From a virus: 29,258 nucleotides of DNA. The DNA lies in the IMG/VR virus record IMGVR_UViG_3300045456_000050, positions 1 to 29,258 of that record; one strand, written 5' to 3'. Positions 1 to 7,602 of this stretch are shown here, one piece after another; within the stretch, counting starts at the first letter, position 1; every line of letters begins with the position of its first letter. The notes beneath the pieces are model-generated. The model did no database searches, was not told the DNA's origin, and saw nothing but the letters and a program-made list of their open reading frames with translations. The translations under genes were made by a program, and so were the position numbers.

Positions 1-225
1 ATGAGCAAGTGCAAAAGAATCCCTGCGGACATTCCGAGGGTGACTTACACTGTGCCCGAAATTGCTGCGTTGATGGGAATTAACTTGGTTAAGGCATACG
101 AACTGACGCGCCAGCCAACCTTCCCGGCGATTAGACTGGGGAACAGGATTATAGTTCCCAAGGGGGCGTTTCACCGTTGGCTTGAGCAGACAGCGTTTGA
201 TGCTGAATCAAGCGGCACAGTTTAA
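1..225 (+). CDS. Excisionase-like helix-turn-helix protein
   Basis: A 74-residue protein whose first base is the first base of the window. Residues 16-60 look like the MerR/AlpA-type helix-turn-helix of excisionase-family proteins: a VPEIAALMGI recognition region, a stretch with KAYELTR, and a FPAIRLGNRIIVPKGAFHRWL wing in two parts. Such proteins bind DNA at phage ends or act as small regulators. It is on the plus strand, convergent with the ribbon-helix-helix gene to its right. It lies at the opposite end from the integrase, so it may belong to the flanking genome or a neighbouring element rather than to this phage. The upstream region is outside the window, so the start cannot be checked. 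Confidence 0.7.
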   Translation: MSKCKRIPADIPRVTYTVPEIAALMGINLVKAYELTRQPTFPAIRLGNRIIVPKGAFHRWLEQTAFDAESSGTV

Positions 226-244
226 AAACACGGACGCCTCAAAG

Positions 245-280
245 CCGGGGGTGGTCCAGGGTTTAGTAAACTACCCCCGG
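245..280. terminator. Stem-loop between convergent genes
   Basis: An 11-bp GC-rich stem (245-255 with 270-280, one G-T pair) with a 14-base loop lies where the plus-strand excisionase-like gene and the minus-strand ribbon-helix-helix gene converge. It overlaps the last codons of the latter. There is no clear T tract on either side, so it could be a weak bidirectional terminator or only an mRNA end-protecting hairpin. Confidence 0.35.
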
Positions 281-766
281 TATAGGCGGCGGCAGCACTT
301 CTGAGAAGTCAATCCCCTCTGCGATGAGGTCTGATGTTTTATCCCCTTGCCGCCGGTATTTTTGAACCCATGCGGAGCACCAGAGGTATAAAGAATATTT
401 GTCCTGGTTGGGGTTAATCTCCTTGAGGTCCATAGTGCGCGGGTCAAGGCCGGTCACCTTATCTTTGTGAAAGCTTTTGGCGAAGCCGTCAGCCGCAGCC
501 CGCTTGGACTCGGTTATGCTGACCCCGCCACGCTCGCGCCAGACCAGTTCGGCATACATCTGTTTGCCAAGCATTAACGTGCATTTTGGCACTACGCTAA
601 CCTCTTCTCTCTTTTTTTTCGCTTTCTCCCGGGGTTCAGCTTGCTTCTCCTGGTGCTCATCAATTATCCTGCGCACAACCTCTGAAACAGGTATCCCTTT
701 CTTTTCTGAGATAGATTGCAAATATGCCACGTTGTTTTCCGAAAAAGAAACCAGCTTTTTAATCAT
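263..766 (-). CDS. Ribbon-helix-helix regulator with C-terminal extension
   Basis: A 167-residue protein. Residues 1-45 form an Arc/CopG-like ribbon-helix-helix: a short strand (IKKLVSFSE), a helix ending in EKKGIPVSEVVRRII, then a charged lysine-rich linker to about residue 57. The remaining ~110 residues (KCTLMLGKQMYAEL onward) are not a family I recognise. It has its own strong promoter and a GGGGAGGG ribosome binding site, and the promoter carries three TAGATAT boxes, which suggests autoregulation. It follows the MuF head gene on the same strand but is separated by an 85-bp AT-rich promoter region, so it is not simply the next gene of the packaging operon. In a complete phage, scaffold or capsid genes would be expected here. 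Confidence 0.7.
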   Translation of the reverse strand: MIKKLVSFSENNVAYLQSISEKKGIPVSEVVRRIIDEHQEKQAEPREKAKKKREEVSVVPKCTLMLGKQMYAELVWRERGGVSITESKRAAADGFAKSFHKDKVTGLDPRTMDLKEINPNQDKYSLYLWCSAWVQKYRRQGDKTSDLIAEGIDFSEVLPPPIPGVVY

Positions 767-780
767 GATAAACCCTCCCC

Positions 781-828
781 TAGATATTTTGCATATCTAT
801 CATATATCTAAAGGATATGTTTTGTCAA
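781..828 (-). promoter_or_regulatory. Promoter and TAGATAT operator of the RHH gene
   Basis: On the minus strand, -35 TTGACA (828-823) and -10 TATGAT (804-799) are separated by 18 bases. Two TAGATAT boxes (810-804 and 799-793) sit 11 bp apart, one helical turn, overlapping and flanking the -10. A third box in inverted orientation lies at 781-787. Arrays of short boxes spaced by one turn are typical of ribbon-helix-helix operators, so the product of the adjacent gene is the likely ligand (inference). Confidence 0.65.
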
Positions 829-851
829 TTATATTTTTGTGAATCCCAAGT

Positions 852-2462
852 TTACAACAGACCCATCATCAGCGCATAGATCAAACGGAAGTGGCTCGGG
901 TCCATAGCATAGAAATCCGAAGGATTCTGCTGCATGTATTGCAGCCCCATCGAGATAACCTCCGTCCCAAACGGCGATGCCGCTTTCTCCCAAGGGTAAA
1001 CCCTGCCCACGTAGTGCTCGATGAATGTGCTTTTATACCCGACTTCGTTTGTGCCCTGGTATATCGTCGTCAGCGATTCGCCTTTTCTTCTTTTGTTGAA
1101 AAAAGCCTTTGTTACGCGCTTCTGTTTATCGCTGCCGTAATAGTGCAGGTGGTGTCCGTACTCATGCACAAATGTTTTTTTACTTCCCGACCACATGATG
1201 AATTTGTCCTTGCGTTTATAATAATCTCTTACGCCGGCATCATAGTGTATCTTCTTTACCCCAGCTGCCTTGCGCAGAACATCCGGGTGCACCCGCTGGG
1301 CCAGCCAATCGGCGGCGCTATTCAAACCTCCCTGAGCACGAGCATCTACACTTGTTAAATTGGACAGTTTTTTCAGATGTGTGCCTGTCACGAATTTCGG
1401 AGCTTTGCTCACGTCATACCTTGGCAACAGTCCCTCAATTGAGCCACCGTTGGCAAGGTGCTGCTGCACGCCAGCCTCTATGTCGTCCTGGATTATCCGG
1501 TGCCAGGCGATATGTTTGTCTTTGCCTTCGACCGCATCCATCTTCGCCTTCAGGTCCTCGGCGAACATGTCATCGGTGATGTCATACGCCGCATCCGGAT
1601 CCTGGATGTCTACCAGATCCTCCGGGTAGAAGTAGTCTTTGTTGATGGGTGGACGCATGCCTTCAGGGATAAAAAAAGGTACGGCGCGGCATCGACAGTT
1701 GATAAATTCCTCCAGCGGCCCGCTCCGGTCACCAGGATACTCCAGACCATTGCTGAACCGTTCTCCCAGTTTCACGATCTGCCCGTGCATCTCCACGTGG
1801 TTAGCATCTTCGGTCTCCCGGACGCGCTCGTCCTCGGCAGTCCACCACTGGTGATACTCTATGCCCAGCTCCTTCTCGGTGAGATATGCCCCGGCATTTT
1901 GGAAGCTGTTGATCTCTGTGCGCGCTATCCTCCGCAGCTCCCAGTCCTTCATGCCCTGAAACTGATGTTGCAGGCTGTCCGCCGCTTCCCGGATACCAAG
2001 CCCCGCCTCGTAGGACTTGGCTAAATTACCCATTACGTCCCCAACCATACGTTCGATGGTGCGGTCAGAGGCCACAAACACGTGCTCCATTAACAGCTGT
2101 TTGGTGTGCGCCGCGAACTCGTCGAACTTGACACGTCCCGGCAGCGTCTGAAGTATCTCCTCCCTTCCGTAAAGCGCCGCTTCTTCAACACCATGGGCCA
2201 ATATGCCGGCGTATTTGTCTTTGGCGTTATTTATATGGCTTGCTATTTGCCTTCTGGCCGCGTCGGTGGCCGGCAATCTTCCCTGCTTTACAAGTTCATC
2301 CAGTGTATCATCGAATACCTTGCCGAAGAGTCCTTTGAGTTTTCTCTCCAGCTTCTCCTCCGCCGCTATGGTCCAGGCCGGCTGCTTCTTGCAGGCCGCA
2401 ATTATACTCATTCCCTCCGCTACCACTATGGCCATGTCCAGCGCTACCAGCGCCTTGCGCAT
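852..2462 (-). CDS. MuF-type minor head protein with C-terminal HExxH metallopeptidase-like domain
   Basis: A 536-residue protein in two parts. Residues ~165-265 are the MuF/SPP1 gp7 head morphogenesis domain, with RTEINSFQNAGAYL, an EDERVRETEDANHVEMHGQI segment and the closing CRCRAVPFF. These proteins are minor capsid components, and some are ejected with the DNA. Residues ~350-536 are an extra domain with HEYGHHLH at 433-440 and a downstream Glu at 501 in FGTEVISMG. That is the zinc-ligand pattern of gluzincin-like peptidases (HExxH plus a distal E). The MuF part alone would be about 270-300 residues, so this is a fusion. It starts 2 bases after the portal stop with a GGAGG site inside the portal end, so it is in the packaging operon. 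Substrate is unknown. It may be an injected effector like other MuF C-terminal toxin domains, or a head-maturation protease. Confidence 0.85.
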   Translation of the reverse strand: MRKALVALDMAIVVAEGMSIIAACKKQPAWTIAAEEKLERKLKGLFGKVFDDTLDELVKQGRLPATDAARRQIASHINNAKDKYAGILAHGVEEAALYGREEILQTLPGRVKFDEFAAHTKQLLMEHVFVASDRTIERMVGDVMGNLAKSYEAGLGIREAADSLQHQFQGMKDWELRRIARTEINSFQNAGAYLTEKELGIEYHQWWTAEDERVRETEDANHVEMHGQIVKLGERFSNGLEYPGDRSGPLEEFINCRCRAVPFFIPEGMRPPINKDYFYPEDLVDIQDPDAAYDITDDMFAEDLKAKMDAVEGKDKHIAWHRIIQDDIEAGVQQHLANGGSIEGLLPRYDVSKAPKFVTGTHLKKLSNLTSVDARAQGGLNSAADWLAQRVHPDVLRKAAGVKKIHYDAGVRDYYKRKDKFIMWSGSKKTFVHEYGHHLHYYGSDKQKRVTKAFFNKRRKGESLTTIYQGTNEVGYKSTFIEHYVGRVYPWEKAASPFGTEVISMGLQYMQQNPSDFYAMDPSHFRLIYALMMGLL

Positions 2463-2464
2463 AC

Positions 2465-3985
2465 TTACCAGTCCTCCAGGAGATCGCTTAAGCTTCCGTC
2501 GCCGACATCTTTCAGCGCAATATCAACGAGTTTGTCCCTCATGCGCTTTAGGGCATCCATCACTTCATCAGGGTTTACTGCCCCCCGCTCCAAGGTCACG
2601 GCTTGGTTGTTCACGTACCGGGCGTTTAAGGCCGGGTGGTCTTCCTCCTGCAAGCCGAACCGGTCCGCGAAGTAACGGGCAATGCCGTTCGGACTTACAC
2701 CCCCCATAGCGAAGATCTTCTCAATCATCTCCATGTCGTGCTTTTCGTCGGTGGTGTCAATCTCGTTGAGTTCCCACCACCAGTCCGTTACGCCAAGGCC
2801 CTGGTCCGCACTCTGGCCGAGGACCCATTTGTTGATGAGTTCCTCTAAGTTGTCCTGCCGCGGCTCGATGATCGATACCTTGTAGATCTCCGTGGACTCC
2901 GCTGCGGTATTGCCGCTTAAGCTGCCGATCTCCGCGATACCCATTCGGTAAGGAGGCACGCCATGCGCCGCCAGAATCTCATCGCGGTTGTCTTTCCGGT
3001 ATAGGCGAAAGGACGCTTCCTTGACATCCACCGACAAGGGCTTGAACTGGACCTGGATTTTGTTTTCCGCATCCCCTTCCATGGTCGGAATGGTCAGGAT
3101 GAGCGTTGAGTGCGGTCTTCGGGCCAGCTCCTCGAAGTGTTTCTCGATGACCTTCTCCAGCTCGTTCTTCCCATCTGCGCCCTCAGGTCCGGGGTCAAAG
3201 TTGCCGGTGATAAATACGGCATACGCCGGAACACCGAAGTTATCGAAGAAGGCAATATTATAGTCGCGTCTTGCCACATCGCCGTGCATGGCCCCCAGTG
3301 CCGGGATGAAGTCCGGCAGGCCGTAGAAGTCAGACCGGGGAGTGTAATTGACCAGCCATATAATTTCCGTGGCCCTGCGCTCCTCCTGGACCCCGCCCGG
3401 CTCCCGCTCCTGACCGGTGTCCATATCCACGTCTTTTGCATAGCCAACAGCCTTAAACCAGCGTTCCTTCGTGCCCCGGATCTGGCAGAACTTACTGCCA
3501 TCCTTGTGGATACGCATGGTGTGCGATGGCACGTGGTTCAGCAACACCGGCTTGCCGTCGTGCCTGTATCCTTCGCGCACCAGCTCCATAGCCGCGTACC
3601 CCACGGCCTCGAAGTCCATCATCGTGCGGTCCAGCGTAATAGCAATCGGTGTGCCCTGGCTGCGGAAGAACTCGTCTGCGATTTTCTTCTGATCCTCGCT
3701 TGGCTTGTCCATTATGGGCACCAACTTCCAGCCCAGGCCTGCCGTTTCCCGCGCCTTTGTCCGGCAGGCACGACAGTGATATGTGTTAAGCTCAAGCGCC
3801 CTGGCCAAGGCCTCGGGGTTATATAGCGGCTGCACCAGACCGCGCGTACCATAGACCTCGGAGAAGGTATCCACCGGCAGCTTGCGGGACGCCTCAACGT
3901 CTGCGCCCTTTAAAGCATAATTATTAAGCACATCCTGCCGGATGAACCGGCCGAATTCGGTTACAACCCCAAAGGGCTTGGGCAT
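2465..3985 (-). CDS. Phage portal protein
   Basis: A 506-residue portal protein, the dodecameric ring at one capsid vertex through which DNA is packaged and ejected and on which terminase docks. The order terminase small, terminase large, portal, MuF is the usual one. The sequence resembles the PBSX/SPP1-like portal group: an N-terminal NYALKGADVEASRK stretch, a central NYTPRSDFYGLPDFIPALGA segment typical of portal proteins, then the DNRDEILAAHGVPPYRMGIAE region and a C-terminal acidic tail. Length is normal for the family. A G-rich site lies just upstream of ATG 3985, and only 2 bases separate it from the terminase stop, so the two are translated together. No disruption is seen. Confidence 0.92.
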   Translation of the reverse strand: MPKPFGVVTEFGRFIRQDVLNNYALKGADVEASRKLPVDTFSEVYGTRGLVQPLYNPEALARALELNTYHCRACRTKARETAGLGWKLVPIMDKPSEDQKKIADEFFRSQGTPIAITLDRTMMDFEAVGYAAMELVREGYRHDGKPVLLNHVPSHTMRIHKDGSKFCQIRGTKERWFKAVGYAKDVDMDTGQEREPGGVQEERRATEIIWLVNYTPRSDFYGLPDFIPALGAMHGDVARRDYNIAFFDNFGVPAYAVFITGNFDPGPEGADGKNELEKVIEKHFEELARRPHSTLILTIPTMEGDAENKIQVQFKPLSVDVKEASFRLYRKDNRDEILAAHGVPPYRMGIAEIGSLSGNTAAESTEIYKVSIIEPRQDNLEELINKWVLGQSADQGLGVTDWWWELNEIDTTDEKHDMEMIEKIFAMGGVSPNGIARYFADRFGLQEEDHPALNARYVNNQAVTLERGAVNPDEVMDALKRMRDKLVDIALKDVGDGSLSDLLEDW

Positions 3986-3987
3986 GC

Positions 3988-5226
3988 CTAATTCCCCCCT
4001 AAACTTTTGGCTCTTACTGCGGCGGGCGTGACCGCATGATTAAAGTGCTCAAATGCACCCGACAAGGCATCCACCTGATCATCGTGTGCTCCCTGATCGA
4101 ATATCTCTAACTCATCCAGAAAGGCAGCGTTCCAGCGCCCTCGCACCAACTTGACATTGCCCGCCTCGGCCTGCGAACTAACCGGGCCTGCCCTGACCCG
4201 CTTATTTCCGCTTGGTCTCCTTGGCCGGAAATTGTATCCAGACAAAACTTTGCGCCGGTAGTAGTCTATTACCGTCTTTCCAGACGCGCCAGGTTCCTGC
4301 TCCATCTCTATAGATACAGCCCGACCGTCAAGTTCCGCAGTCTGTTTGATTAAGCTCTCTACCGCCTGCGGTGTTCCCCGGATACGTTTTACGTCTATGA
4401 CGTAGTAAATGCCCTCCGACGTTCTGGCCATCAGCAAGCCGACCGTCCAGTCTGGATCAGATCCCGCTCTTTCCGACGCTGCCAAATCCCAATATCTGGC
4501 CATCGGGATGCCCCGCGGGTACTCGTCCACGATATAAAACCACTCTCTGCGGAAAATGCCGCCCATTGGCCTGACATGCCAGTCTCCGTTGAGTAATTGC
4601 TCTCGTGTCACTGGATCAAGCTCCATCAGACTTTGGATATATTCCTCGCGGTCCAGGTAAGGGTTATCCTCCAGCCTAGCCGGGATAAAAGCCTTGACAC
4701 CGTGCACAAACCTGGCAGCCACCCACTCATGGCCAATATCGCCGGGGTTAGTGCCCGCCCGCATCCGGATCGGTATCTTCACCCCTTTAAGCCTCCGTAG
4801 TCGGGAAAAGAGGAATCTATATTGCGTCTCCGAAAACTGAGTTAACTCGTCGAACCCGATAAACTGAAACTCCGCACTCTTATATCGGAACTTGTCACTC
4901 TCAGTCTCTAGATACCCAAAGGTTATTGTGGCACCGCTAGGGAAGTGCCATGTCTTGGTTTTATCGTCCCACCTCGCGGGCGTTCCTGACCACCAATCCT
5001 TTGCCCTGTCCATCAGTGCGCCTGGCAACGACAGGTCTGTATAGTTTTTCCGCAACAGCAGAGCGGAGTATCCGGGGACTTCAACATATTGTGCTGCTGC
5101 CATAAGCAATGCTTCGCTTTTTCCGCCCCCAGCGGCTCCGCCGAAAAGCACCTCCTTGTCAGGCATAAGCAGAAACTTTGCCTGCTTTGTTGTCGGTTCA
5201 GTCGGTATCCACTGGTTCTCCAGCAC
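3988..5226 (-). CDS. terL: Terminase large subunit
   Basis: ATPase-nuclease motor that packages phage DNA through the portal. With the GTG start at 5226 it is 412 residues: Walker A GGAAGGGKS at 29-37, an arginine-rich LLLRKNYTDL segment after it, Walker B-like QFIGFDE at ~121-127, and a C-terminal RNase H-fold nuclease beginning with ARYWDLAAS. The open frame reaches ATG 5304, but that would overlap the small terminase by 107 bp with residues unlike the family. The GTG at 5226 puts a short leader before the conserved KQAKFLLMPDKEVLFGG block; an ATG at the MPDK methionine would be too short. The start is therefore moderately sure, the function very sure. The stop codon is TAG. Confidence 0.93.
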   Translation of the reverse strand: MLENQWIPTEPTTKQAKFLLMPDKEVLFGGAAGGGKSEALLMAAAQYVEVPGYSALLLRKNYTDLSLPGALMDRAKDWWSGTPARWDDKTKTWHFPSGATITFGYLETESDKFRYKSAEFQFIGFDELTQFSETQYRFLFSRLRRLKGVKIPIRMRAGTNPGDIGHEWVAARFVHGVKAFIPARLEDNPYLDREEYIQSLMELDPVTREQLLNGDWHVRPMGGIFRREWFYIVDEYPRGIPMARYWDLAASERAGSDPDWTVGLLMARTSEGIYYVIDVKRIRGTPQAVESLIKQTAELDGRAVSIEMEQEPGASGKTVIDYYRRKVLSGYNFRPRRPSGNKRVRAGPVSSQAEAGNVKLVRGRWNAAFLDELEIFDQGAHDDQVDALSGAFEHFNHAVTPAAVRAKSLGGN

Positions 5227-5713
5227 CGTCGTTATCAGTAGAGCTTTCAGATACTTCGTAGATCGCGTTTGCATATTTTTCGATACGCTCAAACAAATCA
5301 CCACTACCCCCGCTGTGGTGCAATGCTATCTTTTCAGGTGCCCTTGAAACAACTCCCATGCTCTGCAGCAGCTTGTAGTGCCGTTCCTCATCTGCTGACA
5401 CGTCATTGATGATGCTTGCTTTGACCCTAGCTTCCTTAGCATTTGCGTACTCCTGCCAACGCAGCATCTGGCGTTCATGATAGTTCATCGTGATTTCCCA
5501 AAGCGTCCGCTCCACCGTCTGCTTAAGGTCATCTCTGGCTACCAGGTTATTACGCTCAATAATTGCCTTAATGTCACGCTCAACGGTCTTTATGCTTACG
5601 CCGAGTACTTGGCTGATTTGTTCTATCGGCCATCTCTTGACAAACCGGAGGCGCATCAATTTCTTGCGCCGCTCGATTATCTTGTTGTTGGGTCCAAGCT
5701 GGTTCTTGCCCAT
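5198..5713 (-). CDS. terS: Terminase small subunit
   Basis: A 171-residue protein immediately before the large terminase and overlapping it by about 29 bp. The N-terminus is basic (KIIERRKKLMRLRFVKR), followed by a helix-turn-helix (WPIEQISQVLGVSIKTVERDIKAII, given here in one motif of residues ~28-52). A long helical middle (residues ~60-130) would be the oligomerisation region, and the C-terminus is acidic and probably contacts the large subunit. Small terminases recognise the packaging site on phage DNA and regulate the large subunit. The helix-turn-helix resembles sigma-like small terminases of Firmicutes phages. The gene also overlaps the C-terminal end of the ParB-like gene by 134 bp in another frame, an unusually long overlap. 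Confidence 0.8.
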   Translation of the reverse strand: MGKNQLGPNNKIIERRKKLMRLRFVKRWPIEQISQVLGVSIKTVERDIKAIIERNNLVARDDLKQTVERTLWEITMNYHERQMLRWQEYANAKEARVKASIINDVSADEERHYKLLQSMGVVSRAPEKIALHHSGGSGDLFERIEKYANAIYEVSESSTDNDGAGEPVDTD

Positions 5714-6587
5714 CTTCCTCGCCTTCCTCTATAGCCCCGGCCAAGTAATCTGCGCAGATCAGTTCCAAGGCCTGTCCGCGTGGGTTTTTTGTCAGCTCCT
5801 GGCTCCTGGTTAAATACTGCAATGCCCTATCTATCACGTGCAGCTGCTCGGGGAATAAAGCAAACCTTGTGACCACCGGAGCATTCTCGCCGGCCAGGTC
5901 ATCGCAGCCTCGGTCTAACTTAGCCAAGTTCTGCATGGCGTTTAGCACAAGGTCATGGTCGCCGGCAGGACACTCAATCTTGATTTTAATTTCGCAGAAA
6001 GTGGCCTCGCTTTCCAGCATGGCCTGCTCCACGAAATCGTATAGTGACTTCGCCTTGTTTTTGTATATGACGGCTGATATAAAAACTGGCTCCGCTTTGC
6101 GCTCTTGTTGCGCCCGATCTTCTACAGCCTTATCAATATCCGCCGGCAGCTTGAGTAATGTTAAACTATCTTTGAGCTCTGCTTGTTCATATGGCAGAGC
6201 CGCCTCCAGGTCTTCCAGCGTCAACGTTTTATTCAAATCATGGATGAGGTTCGCCAGGCGGATAGGCACTGCCGCTCCCCGCATATAGTTTAACTGCAGG
6301 GTCTTGAGCTTTGCTTCTGTATCATCCATATCCGCGATAATGGCCGGCACTTCTGCATAGCCTAATTCCCGGAGAATGCTCCAGCGGTGAAAACCATCTA
6401 CGATCTCCCACTCTTCAGGTCTGGTTGCTCTGACAATAATGGGCTGGATACACCCTTTTCGCTGGATATCAACCTTTAATTTAGCCATCGTCTTGGCGTC
6501 TACTTTGTTGGGGTTCCAACTATTTGCTTTTACCTTATCAATCGGCAACCTCGTTACTTTTATCTCGTGCTGCAGTGCATCCGCCAT
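5580..6587 (-). CDS. ParB-like nuclease-domain protein
   Basis: A 335-residue protein with an N-terminal ParB/Srx domain (residues ~8-95): LPIDKVKANSWNPNKVD, then GCIQPIIVR, and the signature VDGFHRWSILRELGY, ending in a YMRGAAVPIRLANLI helix. Phage ParB-domain proteins near terminase genes often accompany DNA methyltransferases and may bind, nick or modify phage DNA. The reaction here is not known. The rest is a helical middle and a low-complexity, charged tail (EEGEEDGQEPAWTQQQDN). I chose ATG 6587, preceded by AAAGGTGATAAAC, over the upstream in-frame ATG 6659 that lies inside the methyltransferase gene. The last 134 bp overlap the small terminase, so its tail is probably disordered and fast evolving. 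Confidence 0.8.
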   Translation of the reverse strand: MADALQHEIKVTRLPIDKVKANSWNPNKVDAKTMAKLKVDIQRKGCIQPIIVRATRPEEWEIVDGFHRWSILRELGYAEVPAIIADMDDTEAKLKTLQLNYMRGAAVPIRLANLIHDLNKTLTLEDLEAALPYEQAELKDSLTLLKLPADIDKAVEDRAQQERKAEPVFISAVIYKNKAKSLYDFVEQAMLESEATFCEIKIKIECPAGDHDLVLNAMQNLAKLDRGCDDLAGENAPVVTRFALFPEQLHVIDRALQYLTRSQELTKNPRGQALELICADYLAGAIEEGEEDGQEPAWTQQQDNRAAQEIDAPPVCQEMADRTNQPSTRRKHKDR

Positions 6588-6594
6588 ATGTTTA

Positions 6595-7602
6595 TCACCT
6601 TTCAGCAAATATAAGGATTTCAGTGTCTCTGTTTTCGCTGTCTGGCTGATGGTTCCCATGCCGATATTTATAGTTCACGGGTATTTCTTTTGCCATCTTC
6701 CGGCGCTTTTTAACCATGTCTACAACTTTCCGTCTATCAGCTTTTGGTCCGCCATAACTGAAAACCCATATCTTTGCCCATTCGGCACGTTCCAGCATGT
6801 CTTCGATTAGACTAAATGCCTGGTTCTTATTAAACTCACTTACTGTCGGCTCTTTTATTTCGCCCGCCAATATCCAATCCAACACCTTGTACACTTTTTC
6901 GTAGGGGATAGATCCGTAATACGGCGGGTCAAAGTAAGCTATGTCTGCCCTGGTATGTTCCAGAAACTCCAGCACATCTGCTTGCGTAAAAACGTTTTCT
7001 TCGCCGTTGGAAAACACAGCTCGGTTACTTTTTTCTATTTCTTTCATGAACCTATCTATAGGCGACTTAAGAAAAATTCTTGCGCTGCGCATATGCCCTA
7101 AGGGGAGGTATGTGTTTTCCTTCGCCCGTAGCGTATCGTATGTCCACTGCACGCCAAAGTCCCCATGATGCCTGCTGCGCAATATAAAATTAATAAGAGC
7201 GAGGGTAAAGAGGTCTTTTTTGAGCCCCGACTCTTTTTGTCCTAAATTGCCTCGTATTGTATCAATCAGCAGGGCGTCATCTGGAGTAAAGAACTTATTC
7301 ACCGGGTCTTTTTGGCATAGCGTAAAGTCATTTGGCTTTATAAGTTCCCCAACATCTTGTTTGTTTACCTTGACCCGGCCGTTTTCAATAAGACCCCTGC
7401 CGATGACCGCAGACCGCTCCGCCAGGTCGTTGCAGCGAACCCTATATCCCATCGCCTTTGCGTATAACGAAATGCTCCCGCCGCCAAGGAAAGCATCCGC
7501 AAGAGTCGGGCATTGCTGCGCCCCAGGCAAAAGACCGAATATGGTTTTGAGCAATGCTTGTTTCCCTCCGAAATAAGGAGGGAGTGCCTGCAGAAATTTC
7601 AT
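6595..7602 (-). CDS. D12-class N6-adenine DNA methyltransferase (copy 1)
   Basis: A 335-residue S-adenosylmethionine-dependent methyltransferase of the D12 (Dam-like) class, which puts a methyl group on N6 of adenine in a short DNA site. Visible motifs are PPYFGGK (8-14, motif X), DAFLGGGSIS (36-45, motif I, AdoMet binding) and DPPY at 225-228 (motif IV, catalytic). The C-terminal YKYRHGNHQ and DTEILIF segments fit the family end. It starts directly after the stop of the second copy (TAA then ATG with no gap). The likely role is to protect phage DNA against host restriction or to mark it for packaging. The target site cannot be read from the sequence. Confidence 0.88.
   Translation of the reverse strand: MKFLQALPPYFGGKQALLKTIFGLLPGAQQCPTLADAFLGGGSISLYAKAMGYRVRCNDLAERSAVIGRGLIENGRVKVNKQDVGELIKPNDFTLCQKDPVNKFFTPDDALLIDTIRGNLGQKESGLKKDLFTLALINFILRSRHHGDFGVQWTYDTLRAKENTYLPLGHMRSARIFLKSPIDRFMKEIEKSNRAVFSNGEENVFTQADVLEFLEHTRADIAYFDPPYYGSIPYEKVYKVLDWILAGEIKEPTVSEFNKNQAFSLIEDMLERAEWAKIWVFSYGGPKADRRKVVDMVKKRRKMAKEIPVNYKYRHGNHQPDSENRDTEILIFAER

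Noticed and set aside
891-3826. Long plus-strand reading frames opposite the MuF and portal genes
   Set aside because: They are shadows of the GC-rich minus-strand coding sequence, with no ribosome sites and no family-like content.
5227-5304. N-terminal extension of the large terminase to ATG 5304
   Set aside because: It would overlap the small terminase by 107 bp and adds residues unlike terminase N-termini; GTG 5226 gives the expected short leader.
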